Of a DNA stretch of 64,000 nucleotides, positions 18,026 to 27,249 are shown one piece after another. How positions within the stretch are numbered: the stretch's first letter is position 1; each line of letters opens with the position of its first letter. A program made the position numbers and the translations under genes. The notes beneath the pieces were generated by a model, which was not told where the DNA came from, did not search any database, and worked only from the letters and a program-made list of their open reading frames with translations. Location of the stretch: contig CAYTUQ010000004.1 in NCBI GenBank assembly GCA_964441235.1, positions 1 to 64,000 of the forward strand, in the 5' to 3' direction. The DNA comes from BS750m-G69 sp964441235. Lineage in GTDB: Bacteria > Fidelibacterota > UBA2242.

Positions 18026-18499
18026 ATGATTAATGTACATGAAGGTGTTCTCTCTGCAGAAAAAATGAGCGTTGCAATTGTAGCAAGTCGTTTTAATGAT
18101 ATGATAACAAAGGAACTTTTAGAGGGTAGTCTGGATTGCCTGAAACGTCATGGTGCTACTGAAAAGGATATACATGTCTATTGGGTACCAGGAGCGTTTG
18201 AGATCCCAAGGATTGCTCGTGAAGTAGCTATTACTAAAAGATTCGACGGCGTAATCTGTCTTGGTGCAGTGATTCGTGGAGCAACGCCGCATTTTGATAT
18301 GGTGGCGGCAGAAGTATCTAAGGGTGTAGCAAGAGTAGCTATTGAATCCGAAGTTCCAGTTATTTTTGGCGTGTTGACAACGGATAGTATTGAGCAGGCA
18401 CTTGAACGAGCAGGTACGAAGGCTGGAAATAAAGGCTGGGATGCTGCATTAAGTATGATTGAAATGGCAAACCTTATTAGGTCGATTAAAAAGAAATAG
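18026..18499 (+). CDS. ribH: 6,7-Dimethyl-8-ribityllumazine synthase
   Basis: The 157-aa lumazine synthase shows the family motifs VASRFND, WVPGAFEIP, CLGAVIRGATPHFD and VIFGVLTTDS, with the catalytic histidine in the third. It condenses the RibBA and RibD products to lumazine, completing the rib set. An AGGTGA ribosome-binding site precedes the ATG. It is the last gene of the riboswitch-led cluster, after a 132-bp AT-rich spacer. Confidence 0.96.
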   Translation: MINVHEGVLSAEKMSVAIVASRFNDMITKELLEGSLDCLKRHGATEKDIHVYWVPGAFEIPRIAREVAITKRFDGVICLGAVIRGATPHFDMVAAEVSKGVARVAIESEVPVIFGVLTTDSIEQALERAGTKAGNKGWDAALSMIEMANLIRSIKKK

Positions 18500-18816
18500 C
18501 GTAACTGTTCATTGAGTTATGTCCCGAAGGTACTCTTTGATATACATCGGAGTTCTTCCCCAAAGAGATGCCTCCGGCACGTGACCTTCGGAGGAAAATT
18601 GGAATAATGGAATATTGGAATATCGTACTGGGGATTCATGGAGGAGTAATGGTTGTCTTCCGGAGGAATGTTGAGTGTACTCATCCATCCTCCGAAGCGG
18701 AGTCAAGAGACATTCACCCATTACTCCAACATTCCATCATTCCTTCATAAGAAATCTGTGAACGGTTACGAAATAACTTACTATAAAATTATTGATCAAC
18801 TGCGTTGTGACGTCAC
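18500..18816. other. Intergenic region with a 143-bp nested inverted repeat
   Basis: No gene is supported. Arms 18601-18623 and 18721-18743 are imperfect inverted complements (three or four mismatches in 23), and inner CTTCCGGAGG/CCTCCGAAG sequences extend the fold. It could be a non-autonomous mobile element or a large hairpin. Short frames on both strands here are products of the symmetry. Confidence 0.55.
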
Positions 18817-21264
18817 ATGTGGATTCAAAGGATGTGTAACTCCGTGCTTAAAATTGTAAACTACTACTGTAAACTGCCTGCTTATTTTTGTGCCTTAGTA
18901 ACTTTATGGTTCATTCCTTCTTTACTTTTTTGCCAAAATGTTGTAGGTGAGTGGGATGGATATGCATCGACGCTTAATATAAGAGATTTATTAATCCGGG
19001 AACACTGTGTTTACGGTGCCAGCAGTGGTGGTCTTGTTCAATTCGATATAGAAAGCCAAAAGTTTGACGTTTTTGGGATAAGAGACGGTTTAACCCGAAT
19101 GGATATTAAATGTATAGCAGAAGATATATTTGGCAATTTTTGGTTGGGTATGAGTTATCCTGATGGTGAGATTAACGTCTGGGATGTAGAGTCTATGACT
19201 GTTAAAGATGTTTTTAATGAGAGTGATTGGGGAGAGAAACTTTCTTCGATTTCTGATTTTACATTTTATAAGAATCAAGCATTCGCTGCATACCAGCAAA
19301 ATGTTGATTGGGGAATTTTACATTTTAAAATTGAGGGGAATAAATACGAATACAAGGATTTTTATCCCAACTTCCCTTTATATTTTTCATCTATTAATTC
19401 AGTTAGTGTGTTTGATGATACAATTTGGATAGCAACGAGTTCTGGCTTACTATACTCTGAATTGAGTGATACAATTGATCTTAAGAATCCAAAAAATTGG
19501 GAAATTGTGCACTTTCTTGGGCAGAATTATGTATCCAGTATTGTAGAATATAATAGTGCTATTACAGTGAACTTTGGATTGGATATTTACAAAATTGAGG
19601 GTGATCAACCAGTATTAATAAATTACAGTTTAAATAAGAAAATTAATTCACTATCCGTAGATGTTGATGGGAATCTTATTGCCTCTACAAATAGAGGTGT
19701 TTATAAGTTGCAAGATGAGCGTTGGATACCTTTTGGTGGTGGTAATATTCTTAAAACTGTTAGTGACATTGATCGGAATTTGTGGGGATGCACACCCGGA
19801 AATGGTTTATGGAATTATAATGGTGATGGATATACTTTCTTTCTCCAAAATACGATTTTGGACAATGCGAATACTTCGCTTTTTATAGACGACAATGGAA
19901 ATCTTACAACAGCAACTCTAAATGGGATAAGTTTTTTAACTGATAAAGGCTGGTATAATATAGTCAAGTCAAATTATGATAAAAATATTCACGATCATTC
20001 TAATGATGATTGGAGTTATTTTGTTGCGGATACACTTGCTTACCAGGTTTCAAGTCGTATATATTCAATTGTCAAAAGAAGCGATGGAAATTATTTTGCA
20101 TCTTTGTATGGTTCTCATATAGAACAGGGGTTAAAAGGGGGGTTACTAAGATTTAATTTAAATGATTTAGAGAATTACATAGTTTATGATACAACTGATG
20201 GAGTAATAGCAGGTTCTGAAGGAAAAGGTGGTAGTGCATATTATCTTTGTCCTGCTTATATGGCTCTTGATAAAAAAGATAATTTATGGATAGCAAACCA
20301 ATATGCTCAGAATGATAGTGTTATCGCAGTTCTTTCCTCTAATGATCAATGGTATCACTTTTCTATTGATGAGTCAGATAATTTTCTGAATTATCATATT
20401 ACATCAATTGATTTTGATAAAGAAGGAAGGGTCTGGTTTGCCTCAGAAGTTCACGGGGGTGATTCGCCTTCTAATGGTGGATTAATTGTTCTTAATTATA
20501 ATGGCACCCTGGGTGACAAATCCGACGATGAATGGTATTTAATTAATACAAGTTATGGTTTAGGAGATAAATCGGTTTTTTCAATTGTTTTTGATAAGGA
20601 AGAAGAACTCTGGATAATGAATGCTGCAGGTATTCAAAGGGCTATTATCTCCTCAAGATTTCCGGATAAGATATTTGATAGTATTGATTCCCCTGCTTTA
20701 ACCAGTATCCCATTTGCAAAAGAATGTAGAATTAAGGTTGATGATATGAATAATAAATGGATCAGCACGGTAAATTCCGGTGTGAAAGTTTATACACATA
20801 ATGGAGTATGGCTGCCTGAGGACGATTTTTATAGTGTAGAAGGTTTTACTACAAATAATTCAGGCTTATTAAGTAATATAATTCTTGATATTGCATTTTA
20901 TCCACCGGAAGGATTAGTGTATCTTGCTACAACAAAAGGAATTTCTGTATATAAATCACCCTATGCGGTTTATGGGGATGAATATAAGGAATTAAAAATT
21001 TATCCAATGCCATTTGAGATACCTTCATCGAAGCCCCTTGTTATAGATGGATTATTACAAGGTTCCGAAGTGAAGATTACCACAATTGACGGTACTTTTA
21101 TTCGTCATCTTACTATAAAAAATGGTACTGTTGTTGGTCAACAAGCTTTCTGGGATGGTAAATCTTATCATGGAAGTTATGTCAGTAGTGGAGTATATAT
21201 CTGTTTAGCATATACCAGGGAAGGTGATACAACTGTTGGGAAAATTGCTGTAGTAAGAAAATAA
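18817..21264 (+). CDS. PorZ-like double beta-propeller protein with type IX sorting domain
   Basis: The 815-aa product has a signal-like hydrophobic segment (about 24-40, ending LLFCQ), then many repeats of the two-component-regulator-propeller type (for example GLTRMDIKCIAEDIFGNFWLG and NYHITSIDFDKEGRVWFAS). The last 85 or so residues are a FlgD-like, T9SS-type sorting domain (KIYPMPFEIP, WDGK, GVYICLAY, VGKIAVVRK). Size and architecture match PorZ, the type IX surface component that works with the PorU sortase, and a PorU homologue is encoded in this window. It could alternatively be just a secreted propeller substrate of the system. The ATG at 18817 leaves a slightly long N-terminus. Confidence 0.7.
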   Translation: MWIQRMCNSVLKIVNYYCKLPAYFCALVTLWFIPSLLFCQNVVGEWDGYASTLNIRDLLIREHCVYGASSGGLVQFDIESQKFDVFGIRDGLTRMDIKCIAEDIFGNFWLGMSYPDGEINVWDVESMTVKDVFNESDWGEKLSSISDFTFYKNQAFAAYQQNVDWGILHFKIEGNKYEYKDFYPNFPLYFSSINSVSVFDDTIWIATSSGLLYSELSDTIDLKNPKNWEIVHFLGQNYVSSIVEYNSAITVNFGLDIYKIEGDQPVLINYSLNKKINSLSVDVDGNLIASTNRGVYKLQDERWIPFGGGNILKTVSDIDRNLWGCTPGNGLWNYNGDGYTFFLQNTILDNANTSLFIDDNGNLTTATLNGISFLTDKGWYNIVKSNYDKNIHDHSNDDWSYFVADTLAYQVSSRIYSIVKRSDGNYFASLYGSHIEQGLKGGLLRFNLNDLENYIVYDTTDGVIAGSEGKGGSAYYLCPAYMALDKKDNLWIANQYAQNDSVIAVLSSNDQWYHFSIDESDNFLNYHITSIDFDKEGRVWFASEVHGGDSPSNGGLIVLNYNGTLGDKSDDEWYLINTSYGLGDKSVFSIVFDKEEELWIMNAAGIQRAIISSRFPDKIFDSIDSPALTSIPFAKECRIKVDDMNNKWISTVNSGVKVYTHNGVWLPEDDFYSVEGFTTNNSGLLSNIILDIAFYPPEGLVYLATTKGISVYKSPYAVYGDEYKELKIYPMPFEIPSSKPLVIDGLLQGSEVKITTIDGTFIRHLTIKNGTVVGQQAFWDGKSYHGSYVSSGVYICLAYTREGDTTVGKIAVVRK

Positions 21265-21325
21265 TTATACAGAGTTTCAGCAAAGTATAGATTTGAGTGA
21301 ATGAGTTAAAGTTATCTGTATATTA

Positions 21326-21790
21326 TCATTTTAATTCCTTATACATCCTATAAAATTTAAAAAATTGACCATATAATTTCATTGACGATTTCTTGGCAAT
21401 CGTAAATCCCAATTTCCTATATAAATTAATCGCGTTTATATTTTCTATCTCTATATTTAAAGATAGTCTATTAGCACCGCATTGTTTTGCCTCTTTTTCA
21501 ACCTTATCAATTAAACAGGTTCCTACTCCCATTCCTCTATATTTTGGGTAAACGGCTACATTGCTTATATAATATTCTTTCTCATAGACCCACCCAACTG
21601 TATTTTTAGATTTTAAAAAAGAATATATCCTTTAAAAAAAATCTACTCTCATATTTTTCAATAGAAGCAACCCGGTTTGAAGGTCTTCTCGTTTTTTTAA
21701 CTGCCAGTCATATCCTAAGATCATTCCTGCTTTTTTATAACCAACTTATTCCTCTCCAGAAAAAATATTTTGAGATGATAGGGATTAAGA
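21326..21790 (-). pseudogene. GNAT acetyltransferase pseudogene
   Basis: The last 68 codons (21326-21532) encode the C-terminal half of a GNAT domain (GMGVGTCLIDKVEKEA, NAINLYRKLGF). Upstream in the same frame the sequence still reads YYISNVAVYPKYRGMG, the acetyl-CoA-binding region. Further upstream, in other frames, pieces such as AGMILGYDWQLKKRED are recognisable (about 21637-21735). At least two frameshifts, one in a T run near 21628, break the gene, so it is not expected to make a full enzyme. Confidence 0.75.
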
Positions 21791-22142
21791 ATCCGATGAG
21801 ATTAGAAAAATATATATGATGAAGAATTAAAAATGCTAACTAGCTTATAAATAAAGGACATAGACGATTTATGTGTTTAATTAGAGTTTAAAGAAAAAGA
21901 TTTCCGATTATATGATTCGTTAGAAAGCGGAGCTTTCCCATTGGGACCTCTTTTCCGAAGGTCCGAAGGTCACAACGGACTCCTTTGGAGACTCCTTCGG
22001 AGAATTCCTTCGGAACAAGGCGGGGTACGAATCGGGACCGAATAAAACCCGTAACTGAGGTTTTACCAGTTCAGTTATAAAACAATTGACATTCGTATTA
22101 AATATGTTCAAATTCCACCGGTTTTTTTAGGGGAGAGTCAAT
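21791..22142. other. Intergenic stretch with CCGAAGG/CCTTCGG palindromes
   Basis: No gene is visible. Between 21920 and 22050 are several short inverted repeats: GAAAGC/GCTTTC around 21924-21938 and copies of CCGAAGG facing copies of CCTTCGG. Similar CTTCGGAGG words occur at 18590 and 18690, so this may be a REP-like family. The end holds the GGGGAG ribosome-binding site of rpmB. Confidence 0.5.
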
Positions 22143-22334
22143 ATGTCAAAAGTTTGTGAAATTTGTGGTAAAAAGCCATTATTTGGTAACAATGTAAGTC
22201 ATGCTCATAATAAAACAAGACGCAGATGGGATCCTAACCTACAGAAAATACGGATTAACGATAACGGAACAATTCGTACTGTAAAAATTTGTACCTCATG
22301 TCTTAAAAAGAGCAATATTCAAAAAGCTGTTTAA
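22143..22334 (+). CDS. rpmB: Ribosomal protein bL28
   Basis: A 63-aa bL28 protein with SKVCEICGKKP, a basic KTRRRWDPNLQ core and a C-terminal CTSCLKK. The two CxxC pairs make it the zinc-binding form. It sits in the large ribosomal subunit. It is a single-gene unit, with GGGGAG upstream of its ATG and a terminator downstream, convergent with ftsZ. Confidence 0.97.
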   Translation: MSKVCEICGKKPLFGNNVSHAHNKTRRRWDPNLQKIRINDNGTIRTVKICTSCLKKSNIQKAV

Positions 22335-22361
22335 GTTTCATTTGAAAACATTGAGATATGT

Positions 22362-22388
22362 GAGCTCCGGTGTCAGGAGCTCTTTTTT
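22362..22388 (+). terminator. Rho-independent terminator after rpmB
   Basis: GAGCTCC and GGAGCTC form a perfect 7-bp stem with a 7-nt loop, followed by six T. It lies 28 bp past the rpmB stop and ends transcription before the convergent ftsZ gene. Confidence 0.93.
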
Positions 22389-22430
22389 ATACATATTCGA
22401 AAGCAATATATTCTTACCTGACATATTTTA

Positions 22431-23615
22431 TTACTCGTTCATTTTTCTACGCAGATATGCAGGAATATCAAGACCGCTTGGAGAGAAATCTTCATCTGTG
22501 GTTTCTTCGAAATCGAACTTTAATGAGGATTTCGTGTCACCTTTGTCTTCGGAAAAGGTTTCCGTGAATTGATTTAATGTTACTTTTTGCGTTTCGAATT
22601 CTTCGAGATTTGCTGGGATTTCGATACCAATAATTTGTCTATTTCTTAAAACAGGCTTAGCACCAAAACCGGTAGCAATTACTGTAATCATTATTTCATC
22701 GGTTAAATTTTCATCGATTACTGCTCCAAAAATTATATCAGCATCTTTTCCAGCTTCCTCTGCAATAATTTGACATGCTTCATCTACTTCAAAAAGATTC
22801 ATGTCTTCACCGCCAGTGACATTTATCAATAGACCATTTGCTCCTTTAATGCTCATGTCATCCAAAAGGGGACTGGATATTGCTTGCTGGGCAGCTAAAA
22901 CAGCTCTCTCTTCTCCAGTTGCCAGCCCGGTACCCATTATTGCTTCTCCCATGTCCCTCATTATTGTTCTTATATCAGCAAAGTCTAAATTGATGATACC
23001 GTGGTGATTAATTAAGTCTGAAATTCCTTTTGTTGCTTGATAAAGAATGCTATCAGCAATTTTAAAAGCTTCTGTAATTTTTGTTTTTCTATCCACTATA
23101 GTTAGCAAACGTTGATTTGGAATTACAATAAGAGTGTCAACAGTCTCTTTTAGTTCCTGAAGTCCCTGTTCAGCACGCTTCATACGTTTAGGACCTTCAA
23201 AGTAAAATGGCTTTGTCACGATTCCTACAGTCAGACAGCCTTGTTCCTTTGCAATTTTGGCAATTAATGGAGAAGCACCAGTTCCTGTACCTCCACCCAT
23301 TCCAGCTGTAATAAAAACCATATCCGCATAATTAATTGCGTTGAAAGTTGGTTTTGTGTCGGATTCCATAGCTTTACGTCCAATTTCAGTGACTGCACCA
23401 GTACCCAATCCTCGAGTTAACTCCTTACCTATTTGGATCTTTGTTGGTGCTTTGTTATTATCAAGGTCTTGAGCATCTGTATTTATTGATATAAAGTCTA
23501 CTCCTGAAAGACCTGATTCAATCATTCTGTTAATGGCATTTCCGCCTCCGCCACCAACGCCAATAACCTTAAGTTTTGCGTTCTGGTTGGCAAGATCATC
23601 AAATTCGAATAACAT
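22431..23615 (-). CDS. ftsZ: Cell division protein FtsZ
   Basis: The 394-aa tubulin homologue has VIGVGGGGGNAINRM near the start, the GTP-binding signature GMGGGTGTGASP and the T7-loop region NLDFADIRTIM, and ends in the conserved tail peptide DIPAYLRRK, which contacts FtsA. It polymerises with GTP into the division ring. It is the last gene of the dcw cluster, 23 bp after ftsA. Confidence 0.98.
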   Translation of the reverse strand: MLFEFDDLANQNAKLKVIGVGGGGGNAINRMIESGLSGVDFISINTDAQDLDNNKAPTKIQIGKELTRGLGTGAVTEIGRKAMESDTKPTFNAINYADMVFITAGMGGGTGTGASPLIAKIAKEQGCLTVGIVTKPFYFEGPKRMKRAEQGLQELKETVDTLIVIPNQRLLTIVDRKTKITEAFKIADSILYQATKGISDLINHHGIINLDFADIRTIMRDMGEAIMGTGLATGEERAVLAAQQAISSPLLDDMSIKGANGLLINVTGGEDMNLFEVDEACQIIAEEAGKDADIIFGAVIDENLTDEIMITVIATGFGAKPVLRNRQIIGIEIPANLEEFETQKVTLNQFTETFSEDKGDTKSSLKFDFEETTDEDFSPSGLDIPAYLRRKMNE

Positions 23616-23638
23616 ATAAACCTCCCCAATGTTAAAGG

Positions 23639-24901
23639 TTACATTACATTTTCACTTAAATTTTTTATCCACGTCCGGAATTTTGGAAATGGACCTTTTG
23701 ATATTTGTTGAAATTGTGATTTACTTTTTCTTTCTTCAATAGCGAATTTTAAGAGTCCTACTGAAGTTGCGAAGGATGGGCTATTTATTTCTTCGTTTAA
23801 TCCTTGAAATCCCTTTGGGTAACCTATTCTTGCTGATGAGTTAAATATATTTTCAGCAAGTTGTTCGCTCCCTTTAAGAAGAGCACCTCCGCCAGTAAGA
23901 ACTATGGCAAGTGTGTTTTTCAGAGAAATATCAGCCTTTCTTGCTTCTAAATAAGCTTCTCTAAAAATTTCCTCCATTCTGGGTTCAATATATTCTGCAA
24001 GTGTATCTATGGAAATCTCTCTTGGGGGACGACCTCCTAATCCTTCTATTTTGAAATTTGCTCCTTTATCTGCTAATGAGGCTATAGCACAACCGTGTTC
24101 CCGTTTTATAGATTCCGCTTTATCTAAAGGAATACGCAGTAAGTAAGCGATATCATTAGTTACGCTAAAACCTCCAAGATTTACTACTCCGGTATGGTGA
24201 ACTCCACCGTCGTAATACACAATAATATCAACTGTACCACTGCCAATATCTATGAGAATTGTCCCTAATTCTTTTTCATCCTCTTCGAGAACACTATATG
24301 ATGCTGCAAGTGATTGCAAAACAAATCTTTCCACCTCTAATTCAGCATTTTTTATACAGCGAGAAAGATTTGAGGCCACTATTGTACTATAGGTTGTTAA
24401 ATGAACTTTTGCTTCAAGACGGCGGCCTGAGAGGTTTATAGGATTTTTAATTCCTGTTTGTTCATCAACTATAAATTCTTTAGGTATTGTGTGAAGTATT
24501 TGTCTATCAACAGGAAGAGGAACTGCTTTTGTGTGTTCAATTACTCTTTCTATATCCTCTTGTTCAATTTCACGGGCTTCACCTAACCCGGTTCTTGAGC
24601 CTTGAGAAATTGCAATTGCTCCTTTTGTATTTATACTTCGGATGTGATCACCGGTTATACTTACGTAACAGCGAGATATTGTATGACCGGACATCTTTTC
24701 AGCATCTGAAACAGCTTGAATAATAGACTTGGTTGCTTCTTCTATATTAACGACTAAACCTTTTTTTATACCTTTTGCTGGAGCGACTCCAACACCCTTA
24801 ATAATAGGCTCCTGTGTTTCTTCTTCAATTTCTGCTATAAGAGCGCAGATTTTAGAGGTTCCAACATCCAGTGCTGCCAGTATGTGATTCTTTAGTTTCA
24901 T
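23639..24901 (-). CDS. ftsA: Cell division protein FtsA
   Basis: A 420-aa actin-fold protein with the phosphate loops ALDVGTSKICALIAE and ILIDIGSGTVDIIVY, and the adenosine motif IVLTGGGALLKG. FtsA tethers FtsZ to the membrane; the C-terminal stretch after residue 390 (FRTWIKNLSENVM) fits an amphipathic membrane-targeting helix. It lies between ftsQ and ftsZ. Confidence 0.96.
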   Translation of the reverse strand: MKLKNHILAALDVGTSKICALIAEIEEETQEPIIKGVGVAPAKGIKKGLVVNIEEATKSIIQAVSDAEKMSGHTISRCYVSITGDHIRSINTKGAIAISQGSRTGLGEAREIEQEDIERVIEHTKAVPLPVDRQILHTIPKEFIVDEQTGIKNPINLSGRRLEAKVHLTTYSTIVASNLSRCIKNAELEVERFVLQSLAASYSVLEEDEKELGTILIDIGSGTVDIIVYYDGGVHHTGVVNLGGFSVTNDIAYLLRIPLDKAESIKREHGCAIASLADKGANFKIEGLGGRPPREISIDTLAEYIEPRMEEIFREAYLEARKADISLKNTLAIVLTGGGALLKGSEQLAENIFNSSARIGYPKGFQGLNEEINSPSFATSVGLLKFAIEERKSKSQFQQISKGPFPKFRTWIKNLSENVM

Positions 24902-24908
24902 TATTTTA

Positions 24909-25835
24909 TTATGTATGTTTTTCCATTGCTATTATTTGTTTTGCCAGGCGTAGATCAATATATTGATAATCATTTAAATACCGTTTATTGTGAAGTAAGA
25001 ATTGGAATTGTGCTAAAATATTTATTTTTTTTGCAATATTTTCTTTTCCTAAATAGATTGGTGTTCCGCCATTTATGGTGTATAATTTATAATTTCCATT
25101 TTCCTGGTAATGAATCTCAGAAATATTTGAATAGAGCTCCGGAGCAAAATGCATTGTTTTACTGATTAGACTTACCAATTTTAATAAATCCTTATTAGGT
25201 ACTAAATGACCGGGTTCGTAAATAAGTGAATCGCTGTCGAACCCGGAAATTACCGGAAGATTATTTTCCAAATGTTTTTTTGGTAGAGGAAGTGCAATTC
25301 CTTGCTCATCAATCAAGGCTAAGTTATCATGATTTATGTAACAGATTGGTACACGTTCTTTTATCAGAATTTTAAGATGATTAGGAAAATGTTTGCTTAC
25401 AATGGCGGCTTTGATGTATGGTAATTCCTCAAGTTGAGTCTGAATAGAGGAGATATCCAGATCAAGAATGTTTATTTCAGAAGAAGATCCCACGATTTCG
25501 ATTATCTCCTGTGAAGTAAGAATAGAACATCCTATTATTTCAAGAGAGTCGATTTTAAATAATTCGGTGTATTCACACCAATTAATAGAACCGTAAATCA
25601 CAGAAAATATTGTAAATGCAGAAAAAAGTAGTAAAAATGCGGACTTCATTTTTTTTATAAATGAATTCTTATTTTTTTTCGTAGCTTCTTTTTTTATCCA
25701 CGAATTACCTGTCTGCGTCCGTTCGTAAGAATCGTACGATAGGACAGGCAGGCACGAATGTACACGAATTGTTTTTTTATAGTCCGTCATGAGCCCGTCT
25801 TTGCCGGATCTACGACCAGATCTACCGATTTTCAA
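24909..25835 (-). CDS. ftsQ: Cell division protein FtsQ with a repeat-derived N-terminus
   Basis: The protein has one membrane helix (about residues 67-85 from this start), a POTRA domain (KIDSLEIIGCSILTSQEI onward) and a beta domain with VPICYINHDNLALIDEQG, the FtsQ/DivIB pattern. It links the early and late divisome. The N-terminal 50 residues are encoded by sequence resembling a dispersed palindromic repeat. The start is uncertain: TTG at 25835 follows an AGGAGG by too long a gap, and an ATG at 25790 (MTDYKK) is an alternative. It lies 13 bp after murC. Confidence 0.85.
   Translation of the reverse strand: MKIGRSGRRSGKDGLMTDYKKTIRVHSCLPVLSYDSYERTQTGNSWIKKEATKKNKNSFIKKMKSAFLLLFSAFTIFSVIYGSINWCEYTELFKIDSLEIIGCSILTSQEIIEIVGSSSEINILDLDISSIQTQLEELPYIKAAIVSKHFPNHLKILIKERVPICYINHDNLALIDEQGIALPLPKKHLENNLPVISGFDSDSLIYEPGHLVPNKDLLKLVSLISKTMHFAPELYSNISEIHYQENGNYKLYTINGGTPIYLGKENIAKKINILAQFQFLLHNKRYLNDYQYIDLRLAKQIIAMEKHT
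25697..25770. repeat. Palindromic repeat inside the ftsQ coding region
   Basis: The segment begins CACGAATTACCTGTC and ends GACAGGCAGGCACGAATGTAC, with inner CGTA/TACG pairing, so it can fold as a hairpin. It carries the words ATTCGTGTACATTCGTG and ATTCGTGGAT, a type of dispersed spacer sequence; a related piece (AATTCGTGCAAATTCGTGTA) occurs at 58485-58504 between genes. Here it is translated in frame. Confidence 0.55.
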
Positions 25836-25848
25836 ATTTTTGTTCGTG

Positions 25849-27249
25849 TTAATTCCTCCTATGGAGCGGTGAATAATTTTTTACTAATATTTCTTTTATT
25901 TTTTTATGAACTTTCCAAACATCCCCAGCGCCCAGAGTAATTATCATATCCCCTGGTTTTGTTAGATTTTTTATTAGAGCCGGAAGTAGGTCTCTATCTT
26001 TGACAAAATAAACCTTTTTTTGCCCCAATTTTTTAGCAGCATTTGCTACTAACTTTCCGGAAATACCTTCAATGGGTTTTTCCCGAGCAGGGAAGACATC
26101 TAAAATAATAATAATATCTGCTTCTTGAAGAGATTCTCCGAATTCATTAAAAAAATCGCGTGTTCTGGTAAAAAGATGTGGCTGGAAGATTGCTATTATT
26201 CTTCTTTTCCATCCATTTTTAGCTGCTTTTAATGTAGCTTTAATTTCAGTTGGATGATGAGCATAGTCATCTACAAGCATGTAATTATCGGTTTTAGTGA
26301 GAATTTCAAATCTTCGTTGAGCTCCTCTGAATCTGCTGAGACCTGATGCAATAGTTTTAAAAGGCAAACCAAGCTCGAGTCCAAGTGTAATTGCAGATAA
26401 TGCATTTTTTATATTATGAATACCAGGCACAGATAAATTGATTTTACCAATATTTTTACTATTGTATTTAACTGTAAAAGTACTATTAAATCCTTGCATA
26501 TTAATATTTTCGGCACATATATCTGCATCAGAAGAAATGCCGTAAGTATTTACTCTCTTTTCCAGATCAGGAAGGATTTTGCGAACACCAGGTTCATCAA
26601 TGCAGGCTGTAATTGTTCCATAAAACGGAATTGAGTTTGCAAACTGAATGAAAGCATTTTCAATATCTTTAAGGGATGAATAGCAGTCGAGGTGTTCTGC
26701 TTCAATGCTTGTAATAATAGCATGTGTTGGAGAAAGTTTTAAAAAAGATATATCAAATTCATCGGCTTCAACGATGATTATGTTGCCATTACCGGGTTTG
26801 ACTGTGCTTCCTGTGTTTTTATCTACCCCACCTGCGATAATGGTAGGCTCTCTTTTTCCCTCACTGAAAATGTATCCAATCATTAAGGTAGTTGTGGTTT
26901 TACCATGTGTTCCACCAACAGCTATGCTTATTGGCTTTAATTTAATTATTTCACCCAGCATTTCTGCCCGACTTATGATTGGAATCTTTTTTTCAGAGGC
27001 AGCGATAATTTCCGGGTTATCTGATTTGACTGCTGATGAATAAACTAATGTATCACAATCACCTACATTTTCCTTATTATGACCAATGGTTATTTTAGTG
27101 CCAAGTTTTATTAATCGGTCAGTATTTGCCGACGCACGAAGATCAGAACCTGATACTTTAAATCCGCGGTTAATTAAGAATTCAGCAATCCCGCACATAC
27201 CAATACCACCGATTCCAACCATGTGTATTTTTTTAATTTTCCCAAACAT
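25849..27249 (-). CDS. murC: UDP-N-acetylmuramate--L-alanine ligase MurC
   Basis: The 466-aa Mur ligase starts with the N-terminal UDP-binding loop MVGIGGIGMCGIAE, has the P-loop GGTHGKTTTT, the central EADEFDISFL and the DYAHHPTEI motif typical of MurC. It adds L-alanine, the first residue of the stem peptide, in the cytoplasm. The start overlaps the end of murG by 17 bp. Confidence 0.97.
   Translation of the reverse strand: MFGKIKKIHMVGIGGIGMCGIAEFLINRGFKVSGSDLRASANTDRLIKLGTKITIGHNKENVGDCDTLVYSSAVKSDNPEIIAASEKKIPIISRAEMLGEIIKLKPISIAVGGTHGKTTTTLMIGYIFSEGKREPTIIAGGVDKNTGSTVKPGNGNIIIVEADEFDISFLKLSPTHAIITSIEAEHLDCYSSLKDIENAFIQFANSIPFYGTITACIDEPGVRKILPDLEKRVNTYGISSDADICAENINMQGFNSTFTVKYNSKNIGKINLSVPGIHNIKNALSAITLGLELGLPFKTIASGLSRFRGAQRRFEILTKTDNYMLVDDYAHHPTEIKATLKAAKNGWKRRIIAIFQPHLFTRTRDFFNEFGESLQEADIIIILDVFPAREKPIEGISGKLVANAAKKLGQKKVYFVKDRDLLPALIKNLTKPGDMIITLGAGDVWKVHKKIKEILVKNYSPLHRRN

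Noticed and set aside
22000..22060. tRNA-like segment (TACGAATC near 22030)
   Set aside because: No cloverleaf with acceptor and anticodon arms could be built.
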